Positions 9,963 to 19,817 of a DNA stretch of 64,000 bases are shown one piece after another; position 1 is the stretch's first letter, and the number at the start of each line of letters is the position of its first letter. This DNA is from Citrobacter freundii ATCC 8090 = MTCC 1658 = NBRC 12681. GTDB taxonomy: Bacteria > Pseudomonadota > Gammaproteobacteria > Enterobacterales > Enterobacteriaceae. A program made the position numbers and the translations under genes. The notes under the pieces were generated by a model. The model worked only from the letters and a program-made list of their open reading frames with translations. It was not told the DNA's origin and did not search any database. The stretch spans positions 2,604,001-2,668,000 of the forward strand of contig NZ_CP049015.1 in the NCBI RefSeq assembly GCF_011064845.1, in the 5' to 3' direction.

Positions 9963-9976
9963 TGGTAGCGGTCCCA
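9963..9976. promoter_or_regulatory. LacI-family operator-like palindrome, copy 1
   Basis: The 14-mer TGGGACCGCTACCA, read on the minus strand, is an imperfect palindrome with the central CG and TGG/CCA ends of LacI-family sites. It lies between the predicted promoter and the ycjM start, where a bound repressor would block initiation. An identical copy is at 27-40. Confidence 0.65.
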
Positions 9977-9985
9977 TGAACCAAG

Positions 9986-10014
9986 AGACTACTCTGCGGA
10001 AAATAAGCTGTCAA
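9986..10014 (-). promoter_or_regulatory. Predicted sigma70 promoter of the ycjM operon
   Basis: TTGACA (10014-10009), a 17-nt spacer and TAGTCT (9991-9986) on the minus strand. The -35 is consensus and the -10 is weak. The expected start, near 9979, places the operator at 9963-9976 directly downstream. Confidence 0.5.
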
Positions 10015-10040
10015 TTAGCAGAGGTGGTCTGGAGGGGGGT

Positions 10041-10088
10041 AAAAAAAGAATTTTGGCAGCCAAAAAATCGTATTTGTGAGCTGCCGCA
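10041..10088 (-). terminator. Possible terminator of the psp operon
   Basis: Read on the minus strand, GGCAGC and GCTGCC arms enclose a long AT-rich loop and are followed by a run of T. The loop is longer than usual, so this is tentative. It lies just after pspD, where E. coli would continue into pspE. Confidence 0.35.
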
Positions 10089-10141
10089 AATTAACTGAGG
10101 GAATGTTGATTAATTGTTGCTTGCTTTTACTGATTCAAATA

Positions 10142-10372
10142 TCAGGTTCGATTACCGGAATATCGTTTCGACAATTTTGCCGCGGCCCGACTCAACACCG
10201 GTTCCAGAACCAACGCCAGCAGCATTTTTAGCGGGCGTCGGGCGACGGATTTCACCGCCCACCCTGCTACCCCCGCCGGGCCGTAGCGAAGCGCCGTTAA
10301 AAGCACCAGCTTACATGCTATTTTAAAGCCCGGCTTAACCCTTTGCCCGGCACGTTGCCAGCGATTGTTCAT
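10142..10372 (-). CDS. pspD: Phage shock protein D
   Basis: Small basic protein of 76 aa, close to the 73-aa E. coli PspD, with the shared segment [16 protein letters not shown]. It is a peripheral inner-membrane protein of the phage-shock operon, of unclear function. The ATG at 10372, with GAGG seven nt ahead, is preferred to an upstream GTG overlapping the pspC stop. It is the last psp gene here, since pspE is absent. Confidence 0.9.
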   Translation of the reverse strand: MNNRWQRAGQRVKPGFKIACKLVLLTALRYGPAGVAGWAVKSVARRPLKMLLALVLEPVLSRAAAKLSKRYSGNRT

Positions 10373-10380
10373 TTCTAACC

Positions 10381-10740
10381 TCACAATTGGCGGAAACGAC
10401 TACGTAAGGAAAAAGTATCGGACGTCACATAACGTTCCATTTCACGCAAACGCTTTTCACTAGCCGCCAGCTCGCGATCGACGGCATCCAACAGCTCACC
10501 GCTTGATGGCTGCTGCTCGCCGGAAACCACATTGTCCGGCATCGGGTCCAACACAAATGTCAGCACGATATAGGCGACGAAGGTGAAAAAGGCCAGACCA
10601 AAAAAGACTGACAGCACCACCAGGATCCGTACCAGCTTCACAGGCACATCGAGATAATGCGCAATACCCGCACAAACCCCCTTCACCATGCCCTGCTGCG
10701 GAATACGCCACAGTTTTTTGTTCAGATTAACGCCTCCCAT
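10381..10740 (-). CDS. pspC: Phage shock protein C, membrane sensor/activator
   Basis: A 119-aa inner-membrane protein with the PspC signature [19 protein letters not shown], one strongly hydrophobic segment at about residues 38-66 and a charged C-terminus. With PspB it senses membrane stress and relieves PspA inhibition of PspF. Its start overlaps the pspB stop by one base (TAATG), so the two are probably translationally coupled. Confidence 0.95.
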   Translation of the reverse strand: MGGVNLNKKLWRIPQQGMVKGVCAGIAHYLDVPVKLVRILVVLSVFFGLAFFTFVAYIVLTFVLDPMPDNVVSGEQQPSSGELLDAVDRELAASEKRLREMERYVTSDTFSLRSRFRQL

Positions 10741-10964
10741 TAGCGGTCCCTCCAGTTTGGATGTTCAGCATCAAGGATGTCTTCCAGCGCCTGAATGCGC
10801 TCGCGCATCCGCTGTGCGTCATCGTTGAGTTCGACCAGACGTTGCTGTTCACTTTGCGACAGTTCGCCACGACTGGAACGGTTGCTGTAATGCAGCCAGA
10901 GCCAAATCGGTAAAACAAACAACACAAAGATAGTTAACGGGATAGCCAGAAATAGCGCGCTCAT
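10740..10964 (-). CDS. pspB: Phage shock protein B
   Basis: A 74-aa protein with one N-terminal membrane helix and a C-terminal cytoplasmic segment rich in charged residues and predicted to be helical. It works with PspC in the response to secretin mislocalisation and loss of proton-motive force. It is directly followed by pspC. Confidence 0.95.
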   Translation of the reverse strand: MSALFLAIPLTIFVLFVLPIWLWLHYSNRSSRGELSQSEQQRLVELNDDAQRMRERIQALEDILDAEHPNWRDR

Positions 10965-11018
10965 GAGTACTCCTTACAGGTGATGAGCGGCGGCGCGTTC
11001 GGGCACCGCCAGATGTTA

Positions 11019-11720
<702 letters not shown>

Positions 11721-11742
11721 CTATGCCCTGCTGATTTCGTAA

Positions 11743-11758
11743 TGCACTTGGCGTGCCA
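11743..11758 (-). promoter_or_regulatory. Sigma54 promoter of pspA
   Basis: TGGCACGCCAAGTGCA on the minus strand fits the -24/-12 pattern TGGCAC-N5-TTGCW, with one mismatch in the -12 element. It lies about 55 nt upstream of pspA. The AT-rich stretch beyond it, toward pspF, is where IHF and the PspF activator sites would be expected. Confidence 0.8.
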
Positions 11759-11857
11759 ACTTTTTATCTAATTGATTTTAATAATTATATCTAATTTTAC
11801 CTGGCGAGAGAATTAGGGTAAATTGGTGAATAACACTAACAAATGGTGAATTTCATC

Positions 11858-12832
11858 ATGACAGGATACAAAGACAATCTTCTGGGTGAAGCAAACAGCT
11901 TTATTGAAGTGCTGGAGCAGGTTTCTCATCTGGCACCGCTGGATAAGCCTGTCCTGGTTATCGGTGAGCGAGGTACTGGGAAAGAGCTTATTGCCAACCG
12001 CCTGCACTATCTCTCCACCCGTTGGCAAGGCCCGTTTATTTCGCTTAACTGCGCAGCGCTCAACGAGAACTTGCTTGATTCCGAACTGTTTGGTCACGAA
12101 GCAGGTGCCTTTACCGGCGCTCAAAAACGCCATCCTGGACGTTTCGAACGCGCCGACGGCGGTACACTGTTTCTCGATGAACTGGCAACCGCCCCGATGT
12201 TGGTGCAGGAAAAATTGCTGCGCGTTATTGAATATGGAGAGCTGGAACGTGTTGGCGGCAGCCAGCCGTTGCAGGTTAACGTACGACTTGTTTGTGCAAC
12301 CAATGCCGACTTACCTCGCATGGTCAACGAAGGTACTTTTCGCGCGGACCTGCTGGATCGTCTGGCCTTTGACGTAGTGCAACTCCCACCGTTACGCGAA
12401 CGCCAAAGCGACATAATGTTAATGGCCGAGCATTTTGCCATTCAGATGTGTCGCGAGATCGGGTTACCACTGTTTCCAGGGTTTAGTGCCGAAGCCAGAG
12501 AAACGCTCCTCCACTACCGTTGGCCAGGCAATATTCGTGAACTGAAAAACGTCGTGGAGCGATCCGTTTATCGACATGGGACCAGTGATTACCCGCTGGA
12601 TGAGATAATCATTGACCCCTTCCGCCGTCATGTCGTGGAATCTCAGGTGCAGGAAGCAAAACCAACATCTGTAGCATTACCGCTGGATCTGCGTGAATTC
12701 CAGCAGCAACAAGAGAAAGACTTTCTACAAACCAGCTTACTGCTGGCTAAATTTAACCAGAAAAAAGCCGCTGAATTACTGGGTCTGACTTATCATCAGC
12801 TACGAGCCTTGCTGAAGAAACACCAGATCTAG
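11858..12832 (+). CDS. pspF: PspF, sigma54-dependent activator of the psp operon
   Basis: A 324-aa bacterial enhancer-binding protein without a receiver domain. It shows Walker A (GERGTGKE), the sigma54-contact loop GAFTGA, Walker B (GGTLFLDEL), an arginine-rich sensor region and a C-terminal helix-turn-helix (AAELLGLTYHQLRALLKKH). It is divergent from pspA and inhibited by PspA. I use the ATG at 11858, which begins the family-conserved YKDNLLGEANSF segment, rather than one five codons earlier. Confidence 0.95.
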   Translation: MTGYKDNLLGEANSFIEVLEQVSHLAPLDKPVLVIGERGTGKELIANRLHYLSTRWQGPFISLNCAALNENLLDSELFGHEAGAFTGAQKRHPGRFERADGGTLFLDELATAPMLVQEKLLRVIEYGELERVGGSQPLQVNVRLVCATNADLPRMVNEGTFRADLLDRLAFDVVQLPPLRERQSDIMLMAEHFAIQMCREIGLPLFPGFSAEARETLLHYRWPGNIRELKNVVERSVYRHGTSDYPLDEIIIDPFRRHVVESQVQEAKPTSVALPLDLREFQQQQEKDFLQTSLLLAKFNQKKAAELLGLTYHQLRALLKKHQI

Positions 12833-12879
12833 CACGCATTTGCAAGTGTCATACTGGCGGGTTTGACGCATAACCTCAT

Positions 12880-13164
12880 CTAAGCTACGCCAATTTTTCG
12901 AAAGTCGTGTTGGAAAAGTGTGAGCTGCGGGAGAACCGCTGGATGGGGACTCAGGTACTGGGTGCGACATTCAGTGGCTCAGATCTCTCCGGCGGCAAGT
13001 TTTCTACTTTCGACTGGCAAGCAGCAAACTTCGCACATTGCGATCTGACCAATTCGGAGTTAGGTGACTTAGATATTCGGGGTGTTGATTTACAAGGCGT
13101 TAAGTTAGACAACTACCAGGCATCGTTGCTCATGGAGCGGCTTGGTATCGCTGTGATTGGTTAG
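12880..13164 (+). pseudogene. qnrB: Truncated qnrB (pentapeptide-repeat quinolone resistance gene remnant)
   Basis: About 94 in-frame codons at the C-terminal end of a QnrB-type protein. The frame runs from LSYANFSKV through CEL, RENRWMGTQVLGATFSG, the pentapeptides SDLSGGKF and ANFAHCDLTNSELGDLDIRG, to a normal ending SLLMERLGIAVIG and TAG. Intact QnrB has about 214 residues and protects DNA gyrase, so roughly the first 120 residues are gone. Upstream, a stop (TAA at 12871) interrupts the frame, and no LexA box or start is recognisable. A GTG at 12907 could open an 85-codon frame, but it has no good ribosome binding site. The pspF-sapA position is the known chromosomal site of qnrB in Citrobacter. 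Confidence 0.88.
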
Positions 13165-13172
13165 CCCAGCGT

Positions 13173-13496
13173 TTACACCGGGAGATGCGTTTGACGATTT
13201 ACTTTTAACCAGTACGACTCCTGGCAAGCATTGTGAAACGTTTTCTCCAGTGGACGAATATCCTGACCTGCCGCATCAACGACATGCCATCTAATGCTGC
13301 ATTCTGGACAGGCATTTGATGAATATTTAACCAATTCATTTTCGCGAGAACAACGAATAACCACTCCCGAATCATGAAGCCATGTCTTATTTATAATCTC
13401 AACTTCAGCCATGTCATCCCGTTTACTGACATCCTCAATACAAATAACATTTTTGCCTATTTTTATAGCATTGACATAATCCGCTAAGTTGCTCAT
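13173..13496 (-). CDS. Unknown 107-aa protein
   Basis: I do not recognise this family. The product is small and soluble, with no signal peptide or membrane segment. It contains a CPEC pair plus isolated cysteines (VICIED, VIRCSR, FHNACQE), so a metal or redox role is possible but unproven. The gene is convergent with the qnrB remnant, ending 8 nt from it, and divergent from sapA. Lower GC than the neighbours by eye and its place beside a qnrB relic suggest it belongs to the Citrobacter-specific content of the pspF-sapA gap. Confidence 0.6.
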   Translation of the reverse strand: MSNLADYVNAIKIGKNVICIEDVSKRDDMAEVEIINKTWLHDSGVVIRCSRENELVKYSSNACPECSIRWHVVDAAGQDIRPLEKTFHNACQESYWLKVNRQTHLPV

Positions 13497-13807
13497 TTAT
13501 TAAATATTCCCGTTGATTCGTACACTAACGCATTGTAATCGCTTACGCATTTTGTCACAGCGAGGAAACCGTAACAAATTACGCCAACTGTCCACATCCT
13601 GCACCGCGTTTATAGCAAGTCAGATGGGGCATGAAAATGCTAAGATAGTTAACAGAGTAGATTCAAAGTGGATAGCAGGTATGAATTTTGACCATGACGC
13701 GGTGTTGAACTCGCGCTTATCGAACCTGTTGCTCCCAAAAACAAACGGTAATGGCAAATGTCATTAAGTATTAGTAAGATAGCCTCTTTATATAATCCAT
13801 TAAAATT
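13497..13807. other. Intergenic region upstream of sapA
   Basis: This 311-bp gap should hold the sapA promoter and that of the divergent 107-aa gene. A TAAGAT hexamer near 13651 is a possible -10, but no convincing -35 stands at the right distance. A short open frame here looks like chance. I see no repeat or RNA gene. Confidence 0.4.
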
Positions 13808-15451
13808 ATGCGCCTGGTTTTATCATCTCTGATCGTGATGGCTGGATTTCTGAGTGGTCAGGCTGCTGCTGCGCCTGAGCAAGCTTCGCACGCTGATATC
13901 CGTGACAGTGGGTTTGTCTATTGCGTCAGCGGGCAGGTCAATACGTTCAACCCGCAAAAAACGAGCAGTGGTCTCATCGTCGACACGTTAGCGGCCCAAT
14001 TGTATGACCGACTGCTTGATGTAGATCCCTACACCTATCGACTGGTGCCTGAGCTGGCTGAAAGCTGGGAGGTGCTGGATAACGGCGCAACCTACCGCTT
14101 CCATCTGCGTCGTGACGTACAGTTTCAAAAGACCGCCTGGTTCACTCCCACCCGCAAACTGAATGCAGACGATGTGGTGTTTACCTTCGAGCGCATCTTT
14201 GATCGCCACCATCCATGGCACAATGTGAACGGCAGCAATTTCCCCTACTTCGACAGCCTGCAGTTCGCCGATAACGTCCAAAGTGTGCGCAAACTGGACA
14301 ACAACACCGTTGAATTCCGCTTAACTCAACCTGATGCCTCCTTTATGTGGCATCTTGCCACACACTATGCCTCCGTAATGTCGGCGGAATATGCGGCTAA
14401 CCTGGCAAAACAGGATCGTCAGGAACTGCTCGACAGACAACCTGTCGGCACAGGACCGTACCAACTTTCGGAGAATCGTGCCGGCCAATATATTCGGTTG
14501 CAGCGGCATGAAAAATTCTGGCGCGGCACTCCTCTGATGCCGCAGGTGGTAGTGGACCTCGGTTCTGGCGGAACCGGACGGTTATCAAAGTTACTGACCG
14601 GCGAATGTGACGTTTTAGCCTGGCCTGCCGCCAGCCAGCTCAGCATATTGCGTGATGACCCTCGCCTGCGTCTGACGCTGCGCCCGGGGATGAACATTGC
14701 CTATCTGGCGTTCAACACCAATAAACCGCCGTTGAATAACCCTGCCGTGCGGCATGCGCTGGCGCTAGCGATCAACAACCAACGGTTAATGCAGTCTATC
14801 TACTACGGGACGGCAGAAACCGCGGCATCTATTTTGCCTCGCGCCTCGTGGGCTTATGATAACGAAGCTAAAATTACAGAGTACAACCCGGCAAAATCGC
14901 GCGAGCAGTTAAAAGCACTGGGGCTGGAGAATCTGACGTTACAACTTTGGGTTCCTACCAGCTCTCAGGCCTGGAACCCCAGTCCGCTGAAAACCGCAGA
15001 GCTGATTCAGGCAGATATGGCTCAGGTGGGTGTGAAAGTGAAGATCATCCCGGTAGAAGGCCGTTTTCAGGAGGCAAGATTAATGGATATGAACCATGAT
15101 CTGACGTTATCCGGCTGGGCGACGGACAGTAACGATCCTGACAGTTTTTTCCGGCCGTTGCTCAGCTGTGCCGCCATCAATTCGCAGACCAACTTTGCCC
15201 ACTGGTGTAATCCGCAGTTTGACAGCATTCTGCGCAAAGCCCTCTCTTCGCAGCAGCTTTCATCGCGAATAGATGCCTATGACGAAGCGCAAAATATTCT
15301 AGCGCAAGAGTTACCGATCCTGCCGCTGGCCTCTTCACTGCGTCTACAGGCTTACCGCTACGACATCAAAGGGCTGGTGCTCAGTCCGTTCGGCAATTCC
15401 TCTTTTGCCGGGGTGTCCCGGGAAAAGAAAGATGAGGTGAAAAAACCATGA
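13808..15451 (+). CDS. sapA: SapA, periplasmic peptide-binding protein of the Sap transporter
   Basis: A 547-aa family 5 extracellular solute-binding protein with a signal peptide, probably cleaved after the AAAA/APEQ region near residue 22. In Salmonella and Haemophilus SapA binds antimicrobial peptides; in E. coli the SapBCDF part is linked to putrescine export and TrkA-type potassium uptake. The E. coli protein is also 547 aa. The stop overlaps sapB by 4 nt. Confidence 0.96.
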   Translation: MRLVLSSLIVMAGFLSGQAAAAPEQASHADIRDSGFVYCVSGQVNTFNPQKTSSGLIVDTLAAQLYDRLLDVDPYTYRLVPELAESWEVLDNGATYRFHLRRDVQFQKTAWFTPTRKLNADDVVFTFERIFDRHHPWHNVNGSNFPYFDSLQFADNVQSVRKLDNNTVEFRLTQPDASFMWHLATHYASVMSAEYAANLAKQDRQELLDRQPVGTGPYQLSENRAGQYIRLQRHEKFWRGTPLMPQVVVDLGSGGTGRLSKLLTGECDVLAWPAASQLSILRDDPRLRLTLRPGMNIAYLAFNTNKPPLNNPAVRHALALAINNQRLMQSIYYGTAETAASILPRASWAYDNEAKITEYNPAKSREQLKALGLENLTLQLWVPTSSQAWNPSPLKTAELIQADMAQVGVKVKIIPVEGRFQEARLMDMNHDLTLSGWATDSNDPDSFFRPLLSCAAINSQTNFAHWCNPQFDSILRKALSSQQLSSRIDAYDEAQNILAQELPILPLASSLRLQAYRYDIKGLVLSPFGNSSFAGVSREKKDEVKKP

Positions 15452-16413
15452 TTATCTTCACCCTGCGTCGATTTTTGTTGCTGCTGGTCACCCTGTTCTT
15501 TCTGACCTTTATTGGATTCAGCCTGAGCTACTTCACACCTCATGCGCCGTTACAGGGCGCATCGTTGTGGAACGCCTGGGTATTCTGGTTCAATGGTCTC
15601 ATTCACTGGGATTTCGGTGTATCCAGTATCAACGGTCAGTTGATCTCAGAACAGCTGAAAGAGGTGTTCCCGGCCACAATGGAACTGTGCATTCTTGCCT
15701 TTGGTTTTGCACTAATGGTCGGGATCCCCGTTGGTATGCTGGCAGGCATCACGCGCAACAAATGGCAGGATCGTTGCATCAGCGCATTGGCTCTGATGGG
15801 GTTTTCTATCCCCGTTTTTTGGCTGGCTCTGCTGCTGACATTGCTCTTCTCACTGACCCTCGGCTGGTTACCCGTTTCCGGGCGTTTTGATCTTCTCTAC
15901 GAGGTGAAACCCGTTACCGGTTTTGCCATTATTGATGCGTGGATCTCCGACTCACCCTGGCGCGATGAAATGCTGGTCAGCGCTATCCGTCATATGGTGC
16001 TCCCGGTGCTAACGCTCTCCGTTGCGCCCACCACCGAAGTCATCCGCCTGATGCGTATCAGCACCATTGAGGTCTTTGATCAGAACTACGTCAAAGCGGC
16101 AGCCACACGCGGTTTGTCACGCTTAACGATTCTGCGCCGTCACGTTCTGCACAACGCCCTGCCGCCGGTGATCCCGCGTCTGGGCTTACAGTTTTCCACC
16201 ATGCTGACGCTGGCGATGATCACCGAGATGGTCTTTAGCTGGCCTGGTCTTGGCCGTTGGTTGATTAACGCGATTCGCCAGCAGGATTACGCGGCGATTT
16301 CAGCGGGCGTTATGGTGATTGGCTCACTGGTTATCATCGTCAACGTTATCTCTGATATTTTGGGTGCTATGGCTAACCCTCTGAAACATAAGGAATGGTA
16401 TGCCTTACGATAG
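15448..16413 (+). CDS. sapB: SapB, ABC transporter permease
   Basis: A 321-aa dipeptide-transporter-type permease with an N-terminal anchor and several membrane helices. The cytoplasmic coupling loop [18 protein letters not shown] is typical of DppB-like proteins. It pairs with SapC. It overlaps sapA by ATGA and sapC by 14 nt, showing a tightly packed operon. Confidence 0.96.
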   Translation: MIIFTLRRFLLLLVTLFFLTFIGFSLSYFTPHAPLQGASLWNAWVFWFNGLIHWDFGVSSINGQLISEQLKEVFPATMELCILAFGFALMVGIPVGMLAGITRNKWQDRCISALALMGFSIPVFWLALLLTLLFSLTLGWLPVSGRFDLLYEVKPVTGFAIIDAWISDSPWRDEMLVSAIRHMVLPVLTLSVAPTTEVIRLMRISTIEVFDQNYVKAAATRGLSRLTILRRHVLHNALPPVIPRLGLQFSTMLTLAMITEMVFSWPGLGRWLINAIRQQDYAAISAGVMVIGSLVIIVNVISDILGAMANPLKHKEWYALR

Positions 16414-17290
16414 CGTCTATAGCGAAAAACGCCCGCCAGGTACGTTGCGCACCGCATGGCGCAATTTCTATGGTGATGCAACTGCGATGATCGGCCTGTA
16501 CGGCTGCGCGGGATTGGCTGTTTTGTGTATTTTTGGTGGTTGGTTTGCCCCTTACGGCATCGATCAGCAATTTCTCGGCTATCAGCTTTTACCGCCGTCA
16601 TGGTCACGCTATGGCGAAGTCTCTTTCTTCCTCGGAACTGACGATCTGGGACGAGACGTTTTAAGTCGTCTGCTCAGCGGCGCGGCCCCGACCGTTGGAG
16701 GCGCGTTTGTCGTCACTCTTGCCGCCACACTGTGTGGCCTTGTATTGGGCGTAGTTGCCGGTGCGACGCACGGCTTGCGCTCCGCAGTGCTGAACCACAT
16801 TCTGGACACCCTGCTGTCGATCCCTTCTCTGCTGCTGGCGATTATTGTGGTGGCCTTTGCCGGACCGCATCTGACACACGCCATGTTTGCGGTCTGGCTG
16901 GCGTTGCTGCCGCGCATGGTGCGCTCCGTTTACAGCATGGTGCATGACGAGCTGGAGAAAGAATACGTCATTGCCGCTCGCCTGGATGGTGCAACCACAC
17001 TGAATATTCTGTGGTTTGCCGTTCTGCCGAATATTACCGCCGGTCTGATTACTGAAATCACCCGCGCACTGTCGATGGCGATTCTGGATATCGCCGCGCT
17101 GGGTTTTCTCGACCTTGGCGCACAGCTGCCATCCCCGGAATGGGGGGCCATGCTCGGTGACGCGCTGGAGCTGATTTATGTCGCACCGTGGACGGTCATG
17201 CTGCCAGGCGCAGCGATTATGATAAGCGTGCTGCTGGTTAACCTACTGGGTGACGGCGTGCGCCGCGCAATTATTGCGGGGGTGGAATAA
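16400..17290 (+). CDS. sapC: SapC, ABC transporter permease
   Basis: A 296-aa DppC-like permease with an N-terminal cytoplasmic segment and membrane helices. The coupling loop [20 protein letters not shown] contacts the SapD/SapF ATPases. It ends in a one-base overlap with sapD (TAATG). Confidence 0.96.
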   Translation: MPYDSVYSEKRPPGTLRTAWRNFYGDATAMIGLYGCAGLAVLCIFGGWFAPYGIDQQFLGYQLLPPSWSRYGEVSFFLGTDDLGRDVLSRLLSGAAPTVGGAFVVTLAATLCGLVLGVVAGATHGLRSAVLNHILDTLLSIPSLLLAIIVVAFAGPHLTHAMFAVWLALLPRMVRSVYSMVHDELEKEYVIAARLDGATTLNILWFAVLPNITAGLITEITRALSMAILDIAALGFLDLGAQLPSPEWGAMLGDALELIYVAPWTVMLPGAAIMISVLLVNLLGDGVRRAIIAGVE

Positions 17291-18282
17291 TGCCATTACT
17301 GGATATCCGCAACCTGACGATTGAATTCAGAACCGGTGACGACTGGGTTAAGGCAGTTGATCGCGTCAGCATGACCCTCAACGAGGGTGAAATCCGCGGG
17401 CTGGTCGGCGAGTCGGGTTCCGGCAAAAGTCTGATCGCTAAGGCCATTTGCGGCGTCGCTAAAGATAACTGGCGCGTAACCGCAGACCGTATGCGTTTTG
17501 ATGATATCGATCTGCTACGCCTTTCCGCGCGTGAACGACGCAAACTGGTCGGTCATAACGTCTCCATGATCTTTCAGGAGCCACAGTCATGTCTCGATCC
17601 GTCTGAGCGGATCGGACGGCAGCTAATGCAAAATATTCCTGCCTGGACTTACAAGGGCCGCTGGTGGCAGCGCATCGGCTGGCGCAAACGCCGTGCGATT
17701 GAACTCTTACACCGCGTCGGGATAAAAGACCATAAAGATGCCATGCGCAGCTTCCCATATGAGCTAACCGACGGCGAATGCCAGAAGGTCATGATCGCTA
17801 TCGCATTGGCGAATCAGCCGCGTTTGCTGATTGCCGATGAACCGACGAACGCGATGGAGCCAACCACCCAGGCGCAAATTTTCCGTCTGCTAACCCGTCT
17901 GAATCAAAACAGCAATACCACCATTTTGTTGATAAGCCATGACCTGCAAATGCTCAGCCAGTGGGCTGACAAAATCAACGTGATGTACTGCGGACAAACG
18001 GTGGAAACCGCGCCAAGTAAAGATTTGGTGACCATTCCGCATCATCCTTATACTCAAGCGTTGATTCGCGCTATTCCTGATTTTGGTAGCGCAATGCCGC
18101 ACAAAAGCCGCCTGAATACCATGCCAGGAGCAATTCCATTGCTGGAACAATTACCCATCGGCTGTCGTCTGGGGCCGCGCTGCCCTTATGCACAACGCGA
18201 ATGTATTGAAACCCCAAGACTGACCGGAGCAAAGAATCATCTCTACGCCTGTCATTTCCCGCTGAACATGGAGAGAGAGTGA
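17290..18282 (+). CDS. sapD: SapD, ABC transporter ATPase
   Basis: A 330-aa ATPase of the oligopeptide transporter type. Walker A is GESGSGKSL and Walker [14 protein letters not shown]. The signature motif is degenerate, LTDGE in place of LSGGQ, a feature also of the E. coli protein. A C-terminal oligopeptide-type extension carries the cysteine pattern [14 protein letters not shown]. It works with SapF; in E. coli SapD also supports Trk potassium uptake. Confidence 0.96.
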   Translation: MPLLDIRNLTIEFRTGDDWVKAVDRVSMTLNEGEIRGLVGESGSGKSLIAKAICGVAKDNWRVTADRMRFDDIDLLRLSARERRKLVGHNVSMIFQEPQSCLDPSERIGRQLMQNIPAWTYKGRWWQRIGWRKRRAIELLHRVGIKDHKDAMRSFPYELTDGECQKVMIAIALANQPRLLIADEPTNAMEPTTQAQIFRLLTRLNQNSNTTILLISHDLQMLSQWADKINVMYCGQTVETAPSKDLVTIPHHPYTQALIRAIPDFGSAMPHKSRLNTMPGAIPLLEQLPIGCRLGPRCPYAQRECIETPRLTGAKNHLYACHFPLNMERE

Positions 18283-18283
18283 G

Positions 18284-19090
18284 ATGGTAGAAACCCTGCT
18301 CGAAGTTCGTAATCTGAGCAAAACCTTTCGCTACCGGACAGGTTTATTTCGCCGCCAGACCGTTGAGGCCGTCAAGCCTCTGAGTTTCACCCTGCGCGAA
18401 CGTCAGACGCTCGCCGTCATTGGTGAAAACGGTTCAGGGAAATCTACGCTGGCAAAAATGTTGGCGGGTATGATTGAACCTACCAGCGGTGAGCTGCTGA
18501 TTGACGATCATCCGTTAAAATATGGTGATTATTCATTTCGTAGTCAGCGGATCCGTATGATTTTCCAGGATCCGTCAACATCGCTTAATCCTCGGCAACG
18601 TATCTCGCAGATCCTCGATTTTCCGCTACGACTGAATACCGACCTCGAGCCTGAGCAGCGTCGTAAACAGATCGTGGAGACCATGCGCATGGTCGGACTG
18701 CTGCCCGATCACGTAAGCTATTACCCGCATATGTTAGCGCCGGGACAAAAACAGCGTCTGGGCCTTGCCCGTGCGCTCATTTTACGACCCAAAGTCATTA
18801 TCGCCGACGAAGCCCTTGCTTCTCTGGACATGTCGATGCGTTCGCAGCTCATCAATCTGATGCTGGAATTACAGGAAAAACAAGGGATTTCATATATCTA
18901 TGTGACTCAGCATATTGGCATGATGAAGCACATCAGCGACCAGGTATTAGTCATGCATCAGGGCGAAGTTGTTGAGCGCGGCAGTACAGCGGACGTTCTG
19001 GCCTCCCCGTTGCATGAACTTACCCGTCGCCTGATTGCAGGTCATTTCGGCGAAGCGCTTACCGCCGACGCCTGGCGGAAAGATCGCTAA
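18284..19090 (+). CDS. sapF: SapF, ABC transporter ATPase
   Basis: A 268-aa ATPase with Walker A GENGSGKST, signature LAPGQKQRLGLARAL and Walker B VIIADEALASLD. It forms the nucleotide-binding pair with SapD. One base separates it from sapD, and it is the last gene of the operon, followed by a GC-rich hairpin. Confidence 0.96.
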   Translation: MVETLLEVRNLSKTFRYRTGLFRRQTVEAVKPLSFTLRERQTLAVIGENGSGKSTLAKMLAGMIEPTSGELLIDDHPLKYGDYSFRSQRIRMIFQDPSTSLNPRQRISQILDFPLRLNTDLEPEQRRKQIVETMRMVGLLPDHVSYYPHMLAPGQKQRLGLARALILRPKVIIADEALASLDMSMRSQLINLMLELQEKQGISYIYVTQHIGMMKHISDQVLVMHQGEVVERGSTADVLASPLHELTRRLIAGHFGEALTADAWRKDR

Positions 19091-19097
19091 CAAACGA

Positions 19098-19120
19098 CTG
19101 CCCCCTCAACCGGGGGGCAT
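19098..19120. terminator. Hairpin between sapF and the EAL gene
   Basis: GCCCCC and GGGGGGC arms separated by a short loop, between convergent genes. The following T-tract is poor on both strands, so it may be a weak bidirectional terminator. Confidence 0.5.
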
Positions 19121-19127
19121 TCTGCCA

Positions 19128-19817
19128 TCAGTGACACAACGTAGGTAAGAGCAGCGTATCAACTTCGGTAAACGTGACTGACGGGTAAAGGGCACCCTGC
19201 ATTGCCCAGACACCTGCAGTACTGGCCTCGTCGACAAATTGTGATGTTTCGACTCCCTTCACGACAACACGGTCGCAATATTCCCTGATATTTTTGATCA
19301 GCACCGGGAACATCGGTTTTTCTACCTGTTCCAGGAAAAAACCGCGATCCAATTTAACAACGTCAAAATGACCGCAAACCAGCGGGCTGGCCCCTACGCT
19401 GCCGGAGCCAAGATCGCCTAACCACAATGCGTTTGGGCCGTCGCGAAGTGAATTAATCAACAGACTATTCAGGCACACTGTATTCGTCAGAAAACGTTCT
19501 GAAAGTTCCAGTGCAATAAATGGTAGTGCCTGTAAGGCCGACTTGATGGCTGGATCACCAATCGCCAGCAGCGCCATTTCGTCAATGAGTTTCAGGGTAC
19601 AAATAAGGCTGTTGCGCTCAAACCAGTCACGCTTTTCGGCAATTAATCGAATTTGCTCGAGCATGAAATTACGCTTTTGTTCGCTATCCCACGCTGAAAT
19701 GATGAAATCTGGATGCAACGGTTGAACCGTATCTGAAGTAAACCGGGCGTTGATCTCTACGCCCAGTAATTTATCTGTTGTGTCTCTCATCGTTTCCGCG
19801 ATGAAATGATAGTGCAT
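19128..19817 (-). CDS. Degenerate stand-alone EAL-domain protein (STM1697/YdiV-like)
   Basis: A 229-aa protein that is a single EAL fold. The catalytic motifs have decayed: EAL is VEIN, the DDFGTG loop is GDLGSG, and the later EGVE reads KGVE. ELSE and KLD remain. c-di-GMP hydrolysis is therefore unlikely. The same position, after sapF, is occupied in Salmonella by STM1697, a c-di-GMP-independent inhibitor of FlhD4C2, so a role in motility control is the best inference. I prefer the ATG at 19817, preceded by GGAG at 7 nt, over one 13 codons upstream; both begin with MHYH, a small local duplication. Confidence 0.82.
   Translation of the reverse strand: MHYHFIAETMRDTTDKLLGVEINARFTSDTVQPLHPDFIISAWDSEQKRNFMLEQIRLIAEKRDWFERNSLICTLKLIDEMALLAIGDPAIKSALQALPFIALELSERFLTNTVCLNSLLINSLRDGPNALWLGDLGSGSVGASPLVCGHFDVVKLDRGFFLEQVEKPMFPVLIKNIREYCDRVVVKGVETSQFVDEASTAGVWAMQGALYPSVTFTEVDTLLLPTLCH

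Noticed and set aside
13513..13767. 84-codon frame upstream of sapA
   Set aside because: No ribosome binding site, unusual composition and position in a promoter gap; probably chance.
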